A stretch of DNA of 64,000 bases from JAEZDR01 sp039811185 (GTDB lineage Bacteria > Bacteroidota > Bacteroidia > Chitinophagales > Chitinophagaceae). Numbering within the stretch: position 1 is the stretch's first letter; every line of letters starts with the position of its first letter. Where the stretch lies: NCBI GenBank assembly GCA_039811185.1, contig JBDHYF010000001.1, positions 62,001 to 126,000 of the forward strand, written 5' to 3'. The notes under the pieces are model-generated. The model ran no database searches. It saw only the letters and a program-made list of their open reading frames with translations, and had not been told where the DNA came from. The position numbers and the translations under genes were made by a program. Shown here one piece after another: positions 50,956 to 60,023 of the stretch.

Positions 50956-53418
50956 TTAGTCTTCAATATAAACGCGTTTCACCCTTTGTCCTATACCCGT
51001 TAAAATCTCGTAAGGTATGGTGTTGCACTTTTCTGCAATTTCTTCTACGCGGATGTGGTCGCCCATCAGTTCCACCACATCGCCCTCCTGAGCATTGCGG
51101 ACTTCCGTAACGTCCACCATAATCATATCCATACAAACGCTGCCAACTACCGGCACTTCTTTTCCGTGCAGATATGCTTTTCCAATTCCATTGCCGAGTG
51201 TTCTCGGATAACCGTCAGCGTATCCTATTCGTAAAGTGGCAATCACGGCATCCTTCAAAATTTTCCCCCTTCGGTTATATCCAACCGTTTCCCCTGCTTT
51301 CAGTTTCCTGATTTGCGCAATGGTTGTTTTTAGCACTGCAACAGTTCTTAAGTGCAAAGCCGCACCGGTATTCACTCCATACAGCCCAATGCCCAGGCGC
51401 ACCATGTTGAGTTGTGCTTCCGGATGGCGTAAAATACCGGCGGAGTTGGCTATATGCTTCATGAATTTGTACCCCAGGCCACGTTCCAGAACATCGCAGC
51501 ACTGTAACAACGTATCTAACTGTTGTTTTGTAAACGCGTCTTCGCTGGCATCTTCGCTTGCTGCGAAATGAGAAAACACCGATTTTATTTTTACCTGTTG
51601 ATTCGTTTGTAAAAAAGCCACTAATTCGACAATGTCTGCGGGGTTGAACCCGAGCCGGTGCATCCCGGTATCTATTTTTATGTGTATGGGAAAATCTGAT
51701 ATGCCCTGTTGCATTAAAAACCGGCTGAAGTTTTTTAAAAGGCTGAAAGAAAAAATTTCCGGTTCAAGATCGAAATCGACCAGTGCATTAAAAGCCGCCG
51801 TATCGAGGTTGAAGATGAGTACCGGCAGTGTTATACCCGCTTTGCGCAGTTCTATTCCTTCATCGGCATAGGCCACAGCGAGGTAATCTACTTTGTGAAA
51901 CTGCATCAGCGAAGCAATTTCTGCGCTACCGCTGCCATAACCAAAAGCCTTTACGACCGCCATGGTTTTTACGCCCGGCTTCAACAATTTCTGATGCGCC
52001 TTCAGGTTATGCACCATGGCGTCTAAATGCACTTCCAGTATAGTTTGATGCACTTTTATATCGAACAGTGCAGCAATTTTTTCAAAGCTGAAGGCGCGTG
52101 CCCCTTTTACTAAAATCAGTTCGTTGCGGAAGGGCAGATGGCTAAAGCCTTCCACGAATGCCAGTGTAGACACGAAATGTTCCATCACTAATCCGCTTTC
52201 GTTCAAAAAAGGCAGATGTTTTTCCCAATCCGGGCCAACAAGTATTACCCGGTTCACCTTTCTTTCAACCAGCATGTCAACAATTTGTGTGTACTGATTA
52301 TTGTTATATCCGTAAGGAAGGTCAGAAAGAATTACGGTTTTGTTTGCGAGCGGCTGCTGCCGGTTAAGAAAATCGAGGGCTATGGTTAACGAACTTAAAT
52401 CGAGGCTGTAAGCATCATTAATTAAGTAACAGCCATTAATCGCTTGCTTCAGTTGAAGTCGCATATCTACGGGATGCAGTTGCACCATTCGTTCGGCAAT
52501 AACAAAATTCGGAATGTTGAAGCAGAGCAACACACACCAGCAACAGACAGCGTTTTCCACGGAAGCGTCATCGGTAAACGGAATGCAGATGGAAATGTTC
52601 TGATGCTGAAACTTAGCGTGGATGCGGGTTTCATCGGCATGCTTCTCGATTTCCACAATGCGCAAATCGCAGTTTTCGGAAGTGCCGTAGCAGAATGTTT
52701 TGTTTTTGAAAGTGAGTGAGGCGGCCTGCTTTATCAATTTATCGTCATCGTTAAATATCAACAATTCCGCATGTTTAAACAGATACATTTTTTCAGCCAC
52801 CTTTTGCGGCCGGTTAATGAACCCTTCGTCGTGTGCGTGGCCAATGTTGGTAAAGACGCCGATGGTTGGTTCAATTACCTTTTCGAGCAATTCCATTTCG
52901 CCCGGCATGGATATACCGGCTTCAAATATGGCCAGGTTATGTTGCGGCTTCATCTGCCAGACACTAAGCGGCACACCGGTTTGCGAGTTGTAACTCTTAG
53001 GGCTTTTTACAATTTTAAAATCCTCATGCAGCAGCTGATACAGCCATTCTTTCACAATGGTTTTTCCGTTGCTTCCTGTAATTCCGATAACCGGATACTT
53101 AAAATGTTTGCGGTGCCATGAAGCGAGTTGCTGCAACGCTTCAACGGAATTTTCAACCCATAAAAAATTTGCACCGCTAAAGCTTTCGCTATCAAAATTT
53201 TCGCCTGTTTGCACAACGAAATTTCTAACGCCGTGCGCATAACAGTCTTCGATAAACTGATGTCCGTTGCGCTGAAGCGTGGTGATGGCAAAAAATAGGG
53301 CTGATGAAGAAAACGCAATACGCCGGCTGTCGGTAAACAAGTACTCAATTACGTAGTCGGGGTCGGAAATAATGGCCCGCTTGGCAATAACGGATGCGAT
53401 TTCTGAAATACTATACAC
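50956..53418 (-). CDS. alr: MurF-like domain fused to alanine racemase
   Basis: 820 residues from a GTG at 53418, which overlaps the terC stop by 8 nt. A longer frame to 53487 would overlap terC by 77 nt, and a TTG at 53442 is another option. The N-terminal half (about 1-455) is a Mur ligase fold with P-loop GITGSNGKTIVKE. The C-terminal half is a fold-type III PLP racemase with the lysine at K490 in AVVKAFGYGSG. Alr makes D-Ala for peptidoglycan. Several MurF positions differ from the canonical enzyme (DAYSLDLSSL where murF has DAYNANPSSM), so ligase activity is doubtful. This fusion is characteristic of Bacteroidota. Confidence 0.94.
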   Translation of the reverse strand: MYSISEIASVIAKRAIISDPDYVIEYLFTDSRRIAFSSSALFFAITTLQRNGHQFIEDCYAHGVRNFVVQTGENFDSESFSGANFLWVENSVEALQQLASWHRKHFKYPVIGITGSNGKTIVKEWLYQLLHEDFKIVKSPKSYNSQTGVPLSVWQMKPQHNLAIFEAGISMPGEMELLEKVIEPTIGVFTNIGHAHDEGFINRPQKVAEKMYLFKHAELLIFNDDDKLIKQAASLTFKNKTFCYGTSENCDLRIVEIEKHADETRIHAKFQHQNISICIPFTDDASVENAVCCWCVLLCFNIPNFVIAERMVQLHPVDMRLQLKQAINGCYLINDAYSLDLSSLTIALDFLNRQQPLANKTVILSDLPYGYNNNQYTQIVDMLVERKVNRVILVGPDWEKHLPFLNESGLVMEHFVSTLAFVEGFSHLPFRNELILVKGARAFSFEKIAALFDIKVHQTILEVHLDAMVHNLKAHQKLLKPGVKTMAVVKAFGYGSGSAEIASLMQFHKVDYLAVAYADEGIELRKAGITLPVLIFNLDTAAFNALVDFDLEPEIFSFSLLKNFSRFLMQQGISDFPIHIKIDTGMHRLGFNPADIVELVAFLQTNQQVKIKSVFSHFAASEDASEDAFTKQQLDTLLQCCDVLERGLGYKFMKHIANSAGILRHPEAQLNMVRLGIGLYGVNTGAALHLRTVAVLKTTIAQIRKLKAGETVGYNRRGKILKDAVIATLRIGYADGYPRTLGNGIGKAYLHGKEVPVVGSVCMDMIMVDVTEVRNAQEGDVVELMGDHIRVEEIAEKCNTIPYEILTGIGQRVKRVYIED

Positions 53419-54382
53419 TTTGGCTATCTTGATTTTTTGCAAGATGGTGAAGATGCGAATAAAGTACGGAACCGCCGAGGCAGGCAATGATTACCGCAAG
53501 CGAAATATAAATAGATATATGGATTCCGAAATATTCGATCAGCATCTTAACTCCTACAAACACGAGCACCACGGCAATTCCCTGCTGTAAATACGCAAAG
53601 CGGTCCACTGCTCCGCGGAGCAGAAAGAACAAACTCCTTAAGCCGAGCACCGCGAAGATGTTGCTCGAATAAATAACAACAATATCCGCCTCCGAAAACG
53701 GCACCATTGGCCCGGAACGCACCAGGCTTACAACGGTGGGAATGCTATCCAGTGCAAACACAATGTCTGTTCCGGCAAGTAATAACACCACCACGGCAAG
53801 CGGTGTTATGTGCAGGCGATTATGCTCTCTTGTAAAATACTTTCCCGGCGGTGCGACAAAGCTTACCGGAAAAATTTTCTGCACCCATTTATAAATGATG
53901 CTCTCCTGCGGATTATATTCTTCTTCCTCTTTTTTTACAAAAAGCTTTATGCCGGTATAAACGAGAAAGGCTCCGAACAAATACAGCAACCAATGAAAAC
54001 GTTCAATCAGCTCCACACCAACAGCAATGAAGATAATTCTGAAGATAATGGCCAGCAATATTCCCACCAGCAAAGCGCGCCCGGCTTCTTGTTCATCTAC
54101 TTTAAAAAAAGAAAAAATCAGAATAAAAACAAAGATGTTATCAATGCTCAGCGTCCATTCCATTAAATAGGCGCTGATGTATTTTGTTGCATAAACTGCA
54201 CCTTCTTCGTACCAGATAAATCCACAAAAAGCAAACGACAGGCTCACCCACAAAAGGGTTTGCAAAAAAGCCTGTTTCAACGTTACTTTTTTATGTTTTT
54301 TATTCAACAGCCCCAAATCGAATACGAGGGCTAATACAATTACGACAATACCTACCGTATATAGAATTTGAATTTTGGACAT
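53411..54382 (-). CDS. TerC/Alx family membrane protein
   Basis: 323 residues with about eight membrane helices. The conserved acidic motifs are EWTLSIDNIFVFIL and AGTDIVFALDSIPTVV, the TerC signature. Relatives are linked to manganese export and pH or tellurite resistance. It starts 11 nt after gldG and overlaps the MurF/Alr gene, so it belongs to the gldF-gldG-terC-alr unit. The transported ion is inferred from family only. Confidence 0.92.
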   Translation of the reverse strand: MSKIQILYTVGIVVIVLALVFDLGLLNKKHKKVTLKQAFLQTLLWVSLSFAFCGFIWYEEGAVYATKYISAYLMEWTLSIDNIFVFILIFSFFKVDEQEAGRALLVGILLAIIFRIIFIAVGVELIERFHWLLYLFGAFLVYTGIKLFVKKEEEEYNPQESIIYKWVQKIFPVSFVAPPGKYFTREHNRLHITPLAVVVLLLAGTDIVFALDSIPTVVSLVRSGPMVPFSEADIVVIYSSNIFAVLGLRSLFFLLRGAVDRFAYLQQGIAVVLVFVGVKMLIEYFGIHISIYISLAVIIACLGGSVLYSHLHHLAKNQDSQSV

Positions 54383-54393
54383 GGAAAAACCAG

Positions 54394-56088
54394 TTAGGTG
54401 TATTTACGTTTTTTCAGTTGCAGGAATATTATGCCAAACACCGCCACCAACGCAATGGGAACGCCGATGTTTATCCATTGCCATTTTTGCTTTTCCGTTT
54501 CAATTTTCGCTGCATCCAGCAAGCGAAGCGTAAAGTTTTTCGACCTGCTCTCGAAAATGCCGGTGTTGCTGCACATATAATCGATGCAGTTTAACAGAAA
54601 CTGCTTATTGGCGAAAGTGTACTCTACATACTGATTTGTGCCCATCGGAACCATTCCTTTTTGCGATAATTCGTTCAAAAAAATATCGCCGTCGGCAATT
54701 GTAATCAGCTTACCGGGCTTTACAGATAAACGGCTGAATGTATAACCCTGATTGGCCCATGCCGCAACTTGATCGGCCGAAATTCTGTTGGCAAAAAGCG
54801 ATTGAAAATTCCCTTCACTAAGCACTGCGAGCGGAACATAGGGCTGCGTAAATGCGTTTACATCGTCGGCATATTGCATGGCGTTAAAGCTGATGATAGA
54901 TGGCGATGCCACTATTTTTCCGTGAGCCGATGTAGTGAGCAACACAGCCTTAGTTGCACCAGCAGTTTTTACTGTATCGATGGAGGAAGCATACTTTAAA
55001 AAAACGGGGTCAAGGTTTTTTGAAACCGGATGATTGGTTCCCTGCACGAGCGGATAATAGGGCCATGAAAGCAATTGAATTTGGGGCTTGCCGCCCGCTT
55101 CGCCCACTACCTGAGGAATGTCGGTGTTTTGATAATCGAGTACAAGATTGGGATTGATGCGCACACCGTATTTAAAGAGCAAATCGGTGAGCTCAAGGCC
55201 ATTGTCGAAAGCAAGCGCGCTGCCCTGAATTTTCAGGCTGTCGAGCGGCGCTTCCAGAATGTCTGTGGCCAGCAACACATTGCCTCCGTGAATGAGATAC
55301 TGGTCTATTTTAAGTTTGTCGGCATCCGAGAAGGTTTGCGTGGGTTGCAGTATGATAACGGCACTATATTTCTCCGGAATGAAATCCGAGGTCTTTATAT
55401 TGAATGTATCTACACTGTTTTCAGACGCGAGGGTTGTCAGTAATTCGAAAGCGCCATCGAACAAAGGTTGTCCGTTTCCTGTAAGGTAGGCGATGTGGGG
55501 AACCGAATCGCGGGTTACTTTGTCGATGGCCGACGAAAACTTATACTCCAGCAGCGACTCCACGTTATTATAGTAACTGTTTTCATCGCTTGTGTTTACA
55601 CCCGCTAAAAAATTAACCGGATATACGCCGTTAACCGATTGCACCAGTGCGCCCGGAATTACCAGTCGCTGACTTTGTACACTTCCCTTTTTTTCCTGAG
55701 CCACCTGGGTGAGCGGACTGAGTCCAAAACGCGAAAGCGAATCGACGAGGAGGCGCTGTTCCTCTTCATTCTCCATCTTAAAAACGTCCGTGTAACGCAC
55801 AATAATGTTGCCGCCCGACAAGCTACGATATTGCGCCAGTGCGGCATCTACCGCATTTCGTACTTTTTTTAAACCTGAGGTTAAATCGCCGGTTAAAAAC
55901 ACATCTACATAAACCGGATGGTTTAAGCCTTCCACAAGTTTCTTGCTGCTTGCGCTAAAGGTGAAGCGCTTCTCTTTGGTAAGGTCTGCTCTGTAGTGGA
56001 TGAAAGCCGATGCCAGCGCAATACCGCAAAACGCCAGACAATAAAAAATAACTTTCCAGTTGAAGCCACTTGTTCTCGGTCTGCTCAT
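54394..56088 (-). CDS. gldG: Gliding-motility ABC transporter component GldG
   Basis: 564 residues with one membrane helix near each end (about 12-32 and 540-558). The large periplasmic part is of the ABC_transp_aux type, with VYVDVFLTGDL, IVRYTDVF and ILQPTQTFSDADKLKIDQYL. It is a component of the GldAFG transporter needed for gliding and type IX secretion-related motility in flavobacteria. The ATG overlaps the gldF stop (ATGA). The ATPase gene gldA is not in the window. Confidence 0.93.
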   Translation of the reverse strand: MSRPRTSGFNWKVIFYCLAFCGIALASAFIHYRADLTKEKRFTFSASSKKLVEGLNHPVYVDVFLTGDLTSGLKKVRNAVDAALAQYRSLSGGNIIVRYTDVFKMENEEEQRLLVDSLSRFGLSPLTQVAQEKKGSVQSQRLVIPGALVQSVNGVYPVNFLAGVNTSDENSYYNNVESLLEYKFSSAIDKVTRDSVPHIAYLTGNGQPLFDGAFELLTTLASENSVDTFNIKTSDFIPEKYSAVIILQPTQTFSDADKLKIDQYLIHGGNVLLATDILEAPLDSLKIQGSALAFDNGLELTDLLFKYGVRINPNLVLDYQNTDIPQVVGEAGGKPQIQLLSWPYYPLVQGTNHPVSKNLDPVFLKYASSIDTVKTAGATKAVLLTTSAHGKIVASPSIISFNAMQYADDVNAFTQPYVPLAVLSEGNFQSLFANRISADQVAAWANQGYTFSRLSVKPGKLITIADGDIFLNELSQKGMVPMGTNQYVEYTFANKQFLLNCIDYMCSNTGIFESRSKNFTLRLLDAAKIETEKQKWQWINIGVPIALVAVFGIIFLQLKKRKYT

Positions 56089-56807
56089 TTTCCTTCAATA
56101 TTATTCTTGGTTAACAAAAGAAATAAACCCGAGGCAGCGATGAAGTAAAGCATGTCGCCGACGGATATCACGCCGCGGCTGATACTGTTATAATGATACC
56201 GTATTCCAAGCATTTCAATATAATAATCCCATCCATTTGCAAAAAAAGAAAGCTTGCTAAGCGCGTCGAAACCTTCGTAAAACAAAAAACTAACAAAGGC
56301 GGCCGCTATAAAAGCAATTACTGTATTAGACGTAAAACTGCTGATGAAAATTCCGATAGATGCATATACAGCGGCAAGGAAAAACAAGCCGATATAGCTG
56401 CCTGCTGTGGCACCCGCGTCAATTCCTCCCTCCATGCTAAGCTCCTCCATTGAAACAGAGTAAATGAGCGTGGGAATCAGTGCCGCCAGCACAATTAAAA
56501 AACATCCAAGAAATTTTCCCGCCACAATTTTGGCTGATGAAAACGGAAGCGTTTTGAGTATTTCGAAGGTGCCGGAACGATACTCGTCGGAAAAACTCCG
56601 CATACAAACTGTTGGTATGATAAAGAGCATGATGTACGGCATTACAGAGAAGAAAGGTTCCAGAGTTGCATAACCGTAATCGAGCAAGTTATAGCCCGGA
56701 AAAACAAATACGAGCAGGCCGGTAACCAACAAAAAAATCACGAGCGCCAGATACCCGGTGATGCCGGAAAAAAACAAACTAAATTCCTTTTTTGCCAAAA
56801 TCCACAT
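56085..56807 (-). CDS. gldF: Gliding-motility ABC transporter permease GldF
   Basis: 240 residues with six membrane helices. It starts MWILAKKEFSLFFSG and contains SDEYRSGTFEILKTLPFS, typical of the ABC-2 permease GldF. It pairs with GldG. An exact -7 box ends 4 nt before its ATG, so the operon gldF-gldG-terC-alr probably begins with a leaderless message. Confidence 0.94.
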   Translation of the reverse strand: MWILAKKEFSLFFSGITGYLALVIFLLVTGLLVFVFPGYNLLDYGYATLEPFFSVMPYIMLFIIPTVCMRSFSDEYRSGTFEILKTLPFSSAKIVAGKFLGCFLIVLAALIPTLIYSVSMEELSMEGGIDAGATAGSYIGLFFLAAVYASIGIFISSFTSNTVIAFIAAAFVSFLFYEGFDALSKLSFFANGWDYYIEMLGIRYHYNSISRGVISVGDMLYFIAASGLFLLLTKNNIEGK

Positions 56808-56811
56808 CTGC

Positions 56812-56819
56812 CAAAACTA
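56812..56819 (-). promoter_or_regulatory. -7 promoter box of the gldF operon
   Basis: TAGTTTTG on the minus strand is an exact match, 4 nt from the ATG at 56807. No clear -33 TTG was seen. Confidence 0.5.
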
Positions 56820-56922
56820 AGCGAATTCCTGTTGTATTAATTCTATGATTTTCGTTAAGTTATTGGCCAGCCCAGCTCCTCTACCTTAACATTGGGTTCG
56901 GCTTTAAAATCATATTTACGTA

Positions 56923-56930
56923 TACTTTTG
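56923..56930 (+). promoter_or_regulatory. -7 promoter box of the marC-like gene
   Basis: TACTTTTG, an exact match, 4 nt before the ATG at 56935. Confidence 0.55.
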
Positions 56931-56934
56931 CACC

Positions 56935-57513
56935 ATGGATTTCGATATCAAAGCCTTACTTACGGTTACGTTTACGCTCTTTGCGGTAATCGATATTTTA
57001 GGATCTATCCCGCTTCTCATTTCTTTAAAAACAAAGATGGGCGACATCAACGCTTGGAAGGCTACAGCTATTTCTGGAGGGCTCATGATTTTGTTTTTGT
57101 TTTTAGGAAAAGAGTTTTTAAATGTGCTCGGTGTGGATATCCGCTCGTTTGCGGTGGGCGGCTCTATTGTAATATTCCTTCTTGGCCTCGAAATGGTGCT
57201 CGGACATGAAATATTTAAAGGCGAAAAAGAAACGTCGTCCGGAACACTCGTGCCTATTGCTTTTCCAATCATTGCGGGAAGCGGAACACTCACCACGATT
57301 ATGTCGCTGAAAGCCAACTTCGATGAATACTATATACTGGCGGGCATACTTGTAAATTTGCTCGTGGTGTACATTGTGCTTAAGTCGCTCCGGTGGATTG
57401 AAAAAGTATTGGGCAAAGGCGGTATGCTTGCGCTGCGCAAATTTTTCGGTGTAATTCTGCTTGCTATTGCGGTGAAAATTTTCAGCAGCAACCTCGCAGC
57501 TTTTGGTAAGTAA
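56935..57513 (+). CDS. MarC family integral membrane protein
   Basis: 192 residues with six membrane helices. Family motifs are FAVIDILGSIPLLI, FAVGGSIVIFLLGLEMVLG and PIAFPIIAGSGTLTTIM. The family is widespread, and early links to antibiotic resistance were not upheld. The transported substrate is unknown. Confidence 0.92.
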   Translation: MDFDIKALLTVTFTLFAVIDILGSIPLLISLKTKMGDINAWKATAISGGLMILFLFLGKEFLNVLGVDIRSFAVGGSIVIFLLGLEMVLGHEIFKGEKETSSGTLVPIAFPIIAGSGTLTTIMSLKANFDEYYILAGILVNLLVVYIVLKSLRWIEKVLGKGGMLALRKFFGVILLAIAVKIFSSNLAAFGK

Positions 57514-57539
57514 AAGACGTTGGGAATGCGATTAACCTG

Positions 57540-58373
57540 TTATTCGTTTTTAGTGCCGCCATCATCTTGGTCTTCGGGTTTGTTGGCTTGACGGCGCTCG
57601 CTTTTCAACTTGTTCATGCGTTCCTTTTCTTCGCGCCGCAATTCTTTTCTCGACTTGGGCTTTAGCACTTGTACTTCTTCATTTTCCTTGATGGTTGTTG
57701 AGGAGTCGGGATTTGCAGCCGTTGAATCGCTTCCTTTCTCCAATTGCTGCTCCAAAAAAGCAATGCGTTTTTTGCGTTCTTTCTTACTTAATCCTTTCAG
57801 GCTTGCAAGGGTTGTGCTGTCGAGTTCAAGCTTTGGCTTCTTCTTTTTTTTACCGGCGTCAATCTTCGCAAAATAAGCGGAGTCCTGCGCCTGCTTTTCT
57901 TTCAGTGCCCATTTTACACATTTTTCTGTGGAGTCGAAAAGCCTAATTTCATTTATTCTTACACAATGTTTTTGATGGTCTGATTTTGCGGGCGTGCAGC
58001 AAAATTCTACTGGAATTAAAATGGTGGTGGTGCTGTTTTGAATGTTGGCCGTGTTGGTGAGCGGCGCTTTCCTTATGTAGCCGTAAATGAAGTCTTCTAC
58101 AAACCTGAGTTTAATGGTTACTACAAATTCATCTCCTTCTTCGCGGGTGATGGATTGATATTCTTCCTGAAGGTTCTTCATCTTCTCCGGTGTCATTTCC
58201 ATGATGCGGTAAAGCATCTCTTCGGGCAGCTCACAATCTTCAAGTCGTTTAATTACACGCGCCTTGTTTCCGGCTTCTTTTTCTTCCGGACGATTCACCG
58301 GAGTAACTTCCTGCGACAACGATAAATGGGCTATAAAGCAGCACAGCAGCGCAACAGAGCAACGGAAAAGCAT
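57540..58373 (-). CDS. Secreted protein of unknown function with Lys/Glu-rich C terminus
   Basis: 277 residues with a signal peptide (cleavage probably after HLSLSQ, about 21). The middle part (about 35-165) is a folded domain with four cysteines (EFCCTPAKSD, HCVRINE, STEKCVKWA). The last 100 residues are highly charged, with KKKKKP, KKERKKR and RKELRREEKERM, likely a coiled coil or disordered. No family recognised. The basic tail could contact peptidoglycan, the outer membrane or nucleic acid, but nothing shows which. Confidence 0.7.
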   Translation of the reverse strand: MLFRCSVALLCCFIAHLSLSQEVTPVNRPEEKEAGNKARVIKRLEDCELPEEMLYRIMEMTPEKMKNLQEEYQSITREEGDEFVVTIKLRFVEDFIYGYIRKAPLTNTANIQNSTTTILIPVEFCCTPAKSDHQKHCVRINEIRLFDSTEKCVKWALKEKQAQDSAYFAKIDAGKKKKKPKLELDSTTLASLKGLSKKERKKRIAFLEQQLEKGSDSTAANPDSSTTIKENEEVQVLKPKSRKELRREEKERMNKLKSERRQANKPEDQDDGGTKNE

Positions 58374-58472
58374 AAAGCAGTTTTAAAGATGATGGATACT
58401 CAAAAGTAAATTGAATCGTTCAACTGCGGCATTAAATTTATACTACATTGCCCGCCCAACAAGCCATACAAT

Positions 58473-59165
58473 ATGAATAAAGCCAGAAACGATAGAGGAA
58501 ATTTTTTAGGGCGAATAATGTTGTTGCCGGTTGAAATGATCATTGTGATGGCGTTTTACATCGCCAGCCTTTATCTGTTTTCGTTGATGGTGAAGTACAT
58601 TTTTTACGATGGCAACTCAGCCCTTGACACGGCAGTTTTTCAATTCTTTAATCAACTGGAGTCGCCGGCTGCCACCCGGCTTATGCAATTTGTTACGCAT
58701 CTTGGCGGACCGGTTGTTTTAATAACCGGCAATCTGCTGCTCACCATCTGGTTTCTCTTTATTAAAAAGCATAAATGGTATTCTGTAAAAATTGTGGCAA
58801 TTGCCCTGAGCAGCACCCTTATGATGCTGTTGCTGAAAATGTTTTTCGGACGCGAACGGCCGCTGAACCCGCTGCTGGAGCCCGTTGGAGGCCTTAGCTT
58901 TCCGAGCGGTCATGCAATGATGAGCTTTGCATTTTATGGGTTTCTGATTTATCTCGTGCATAAGCTGATTAAACGCCGTTTGCTGTGCGGGGTTTTGATA
59001 ACAGCACTCTTTCTGACGATTTTACTCATCGGCGCCAGTCGCATTTACCTTCGGGTGCACTATCCAACCGATGTGATTGCCGGCCTCACTCTGGGTTTGC
59101 TCTGGCTTACGAGCTGCATCGTTTTATTAGACCGGATAGAACGCAAGTCGCCTCCCTCCATTTAA
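58473..59165 (+). CDS. PAP2-type membrane phosphatase
   Basis: 230 residues with about six helices. The phosphatase signature is KMFFGRERP (motif 1), SFPSGHAMMS (motif 2) and SRIYLRVHYPTDVIAG (motif 3), with the expected Lys, Arg and two His. It should dephosphorylate a membrane lipid phosphate such as phosphatidate, phosphatidylglycerophosphate or undecaprenyl diphosphate. The gene is followed after 35 nt by a crotonase gene on the same strand. Confidence 0.93.
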   Translation: MNKARNDRGNFLGRIMLLPVEMIIVMAFYIASLYLFSLMVKYIFYDGNSALDTAVFQFFNQLESPAATRLMQFVTHLGGPVVLITGNLLLTIWFLFIKKHKWYSVKIVAIALSSTLMMLLLKMFFGRERPLNPLLEPVGGLSFPSGHAMMSFAFYGFLIYLVHKLIKRRLLCGVLITALFLTILLIGASRIYLRVHYPTDVIAGLTLGLLWLTSCIVLLDRIERKSPPSI

Positions 59166-59200
59166 AACGAACCATAGATATTTGCAGGAAATGTAACATT

Positions 59201-59971
59201 ATGTCGCAGCAAATAAATGCCGGTTATGTAAAAAGTGAAGTAACTGAGGGCATCGCTTTTATTGAGTTCTTCCATCCCCAAAGCAACTCCCTGCCATCGG
59301 CACTGTTAAACAATCTGGCGAAAGAAATTGAAAAATTCAATGGCCATGCCGATGCCGGGGTAATTGTTTTGCGCTCTGCGGGCGAAAAGGCTTTCTGCGC
59401 CGGTGCTTCGTTCGATGAACTGGCGGCGATTGAAGATGAAACAAACGGCCTGGAGTTCTTCAGCGGATTTGCACGCGTAATTAATGCAATGCGCGAAAGT
59501 GATAAGCTGATCATCGGCAGAATACATGGAAAATGCGTTGGCGGAGGCGTAGGCCTTGCATCGGCTGTTGATTACGCCATTGCGAGCAACAAGGCCGATA
59601 TAAAGTTGAGCGAGCTGGCGGTTGGCATTGGACCGTTTGTGGTGGGCCCTGCGGTTGAACGGAAACTCGGCTTGTCGGCTTTCAGTCAGTTGTCGGTAGA
59701 TGCGGCAAATTGGCAATCGGCTGCGTGGGCAAAGCAAAAAGGGTTGTTTGCAGAAGTACACGAATCTGTAAACGAGATGGATGAAGCAGTGATGAAACTG
59801 GCTAAACAGCTTGCCGCATCCAGTCCGGAAGCCATGAAAGAGTTGAAACAAATTTTTTGGAAGGGAACCGAACATTGGAGCACACTGCTTTTTGAGCGGG
59901 CAGCCATCAGCGGTAAACTGGTGCTGAGCGCATTTACCCGGAAGTTTATTCAGCAGTTTAAAAAGCAATAA
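59201..59971 (+). CDS. Crotonase-family enoyl-CoA hydratase/isomerase
   Basis: 256 residues from the ATG at 59201. The frame is open upstream to 58985 but that part overlaps the PAP2 gene. The oxyanion-hole loops are FCAGASFDEL and GKCVGGGVGLASAVDYAIAS, and the single acidic residue is the Glu in SELAVGIGPFVVG. The second catalytic Glu seen in true enoyl-CoA hydratases is replaced in GGGVGLA. This pattern occurs in methylglutaconyl-CoA hydratase-like enzymes of leucine breakdown, but the substrate is not certain. It is distinct from the PaaG-like gene at 3.1 kb. Confidence 0.87.
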   Translation: MSQQINAGYVKSEVTEGIAFIEFFHPQSNSLPSALLNNLAKEIEKFNGHADAGVIVLRSAGEKAFCAGASFDELAAIEDETNGLEFFSGFARVINAMRESDKLIIGRIHGKCVGGGVGLASAVDYAIASNKADIKLSELAVGIGPFVVGPAVERKLGLSAFSQLSVDAANWQSAAWAKQKGLFAEVHESVNEMDEAVMKLAKQLAASSPEAMKELKQIFWKGTEHWSTLLFERAAISGKLVLSAFTRKFIQQFKKQ

Positions 59972-59975
59972 CCAC

Positions 59976-60008
59976 AAAAAATGCCTCGCTGATAACGAGG
60001 CATTTTTT
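59976..60008. terminator. Bidirectional terminator between crotonase and L,D-transpeptidase genes
   Basis: A 13-bp stem including the flanking A and T runs: AAAAAATGCCTCG (59976-59988) and CGAGGCATTTTTT (59996-60008), loop CTGATAA. It reads as a terminator on both strands, fitting the two convergent genes. Confidence 0.93.
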
Positions 60009-60023
60009 CAAAGTTTCCAATTG

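Noticed and set aside
58985..59200. A 72-residue upstream extension of the crotonase inside the PAP2 gene.
   Set aside because: It is out of frame with the PAP2 gene and unlike any crotonase N terminus. The ATG at 59201 gives the normal length.
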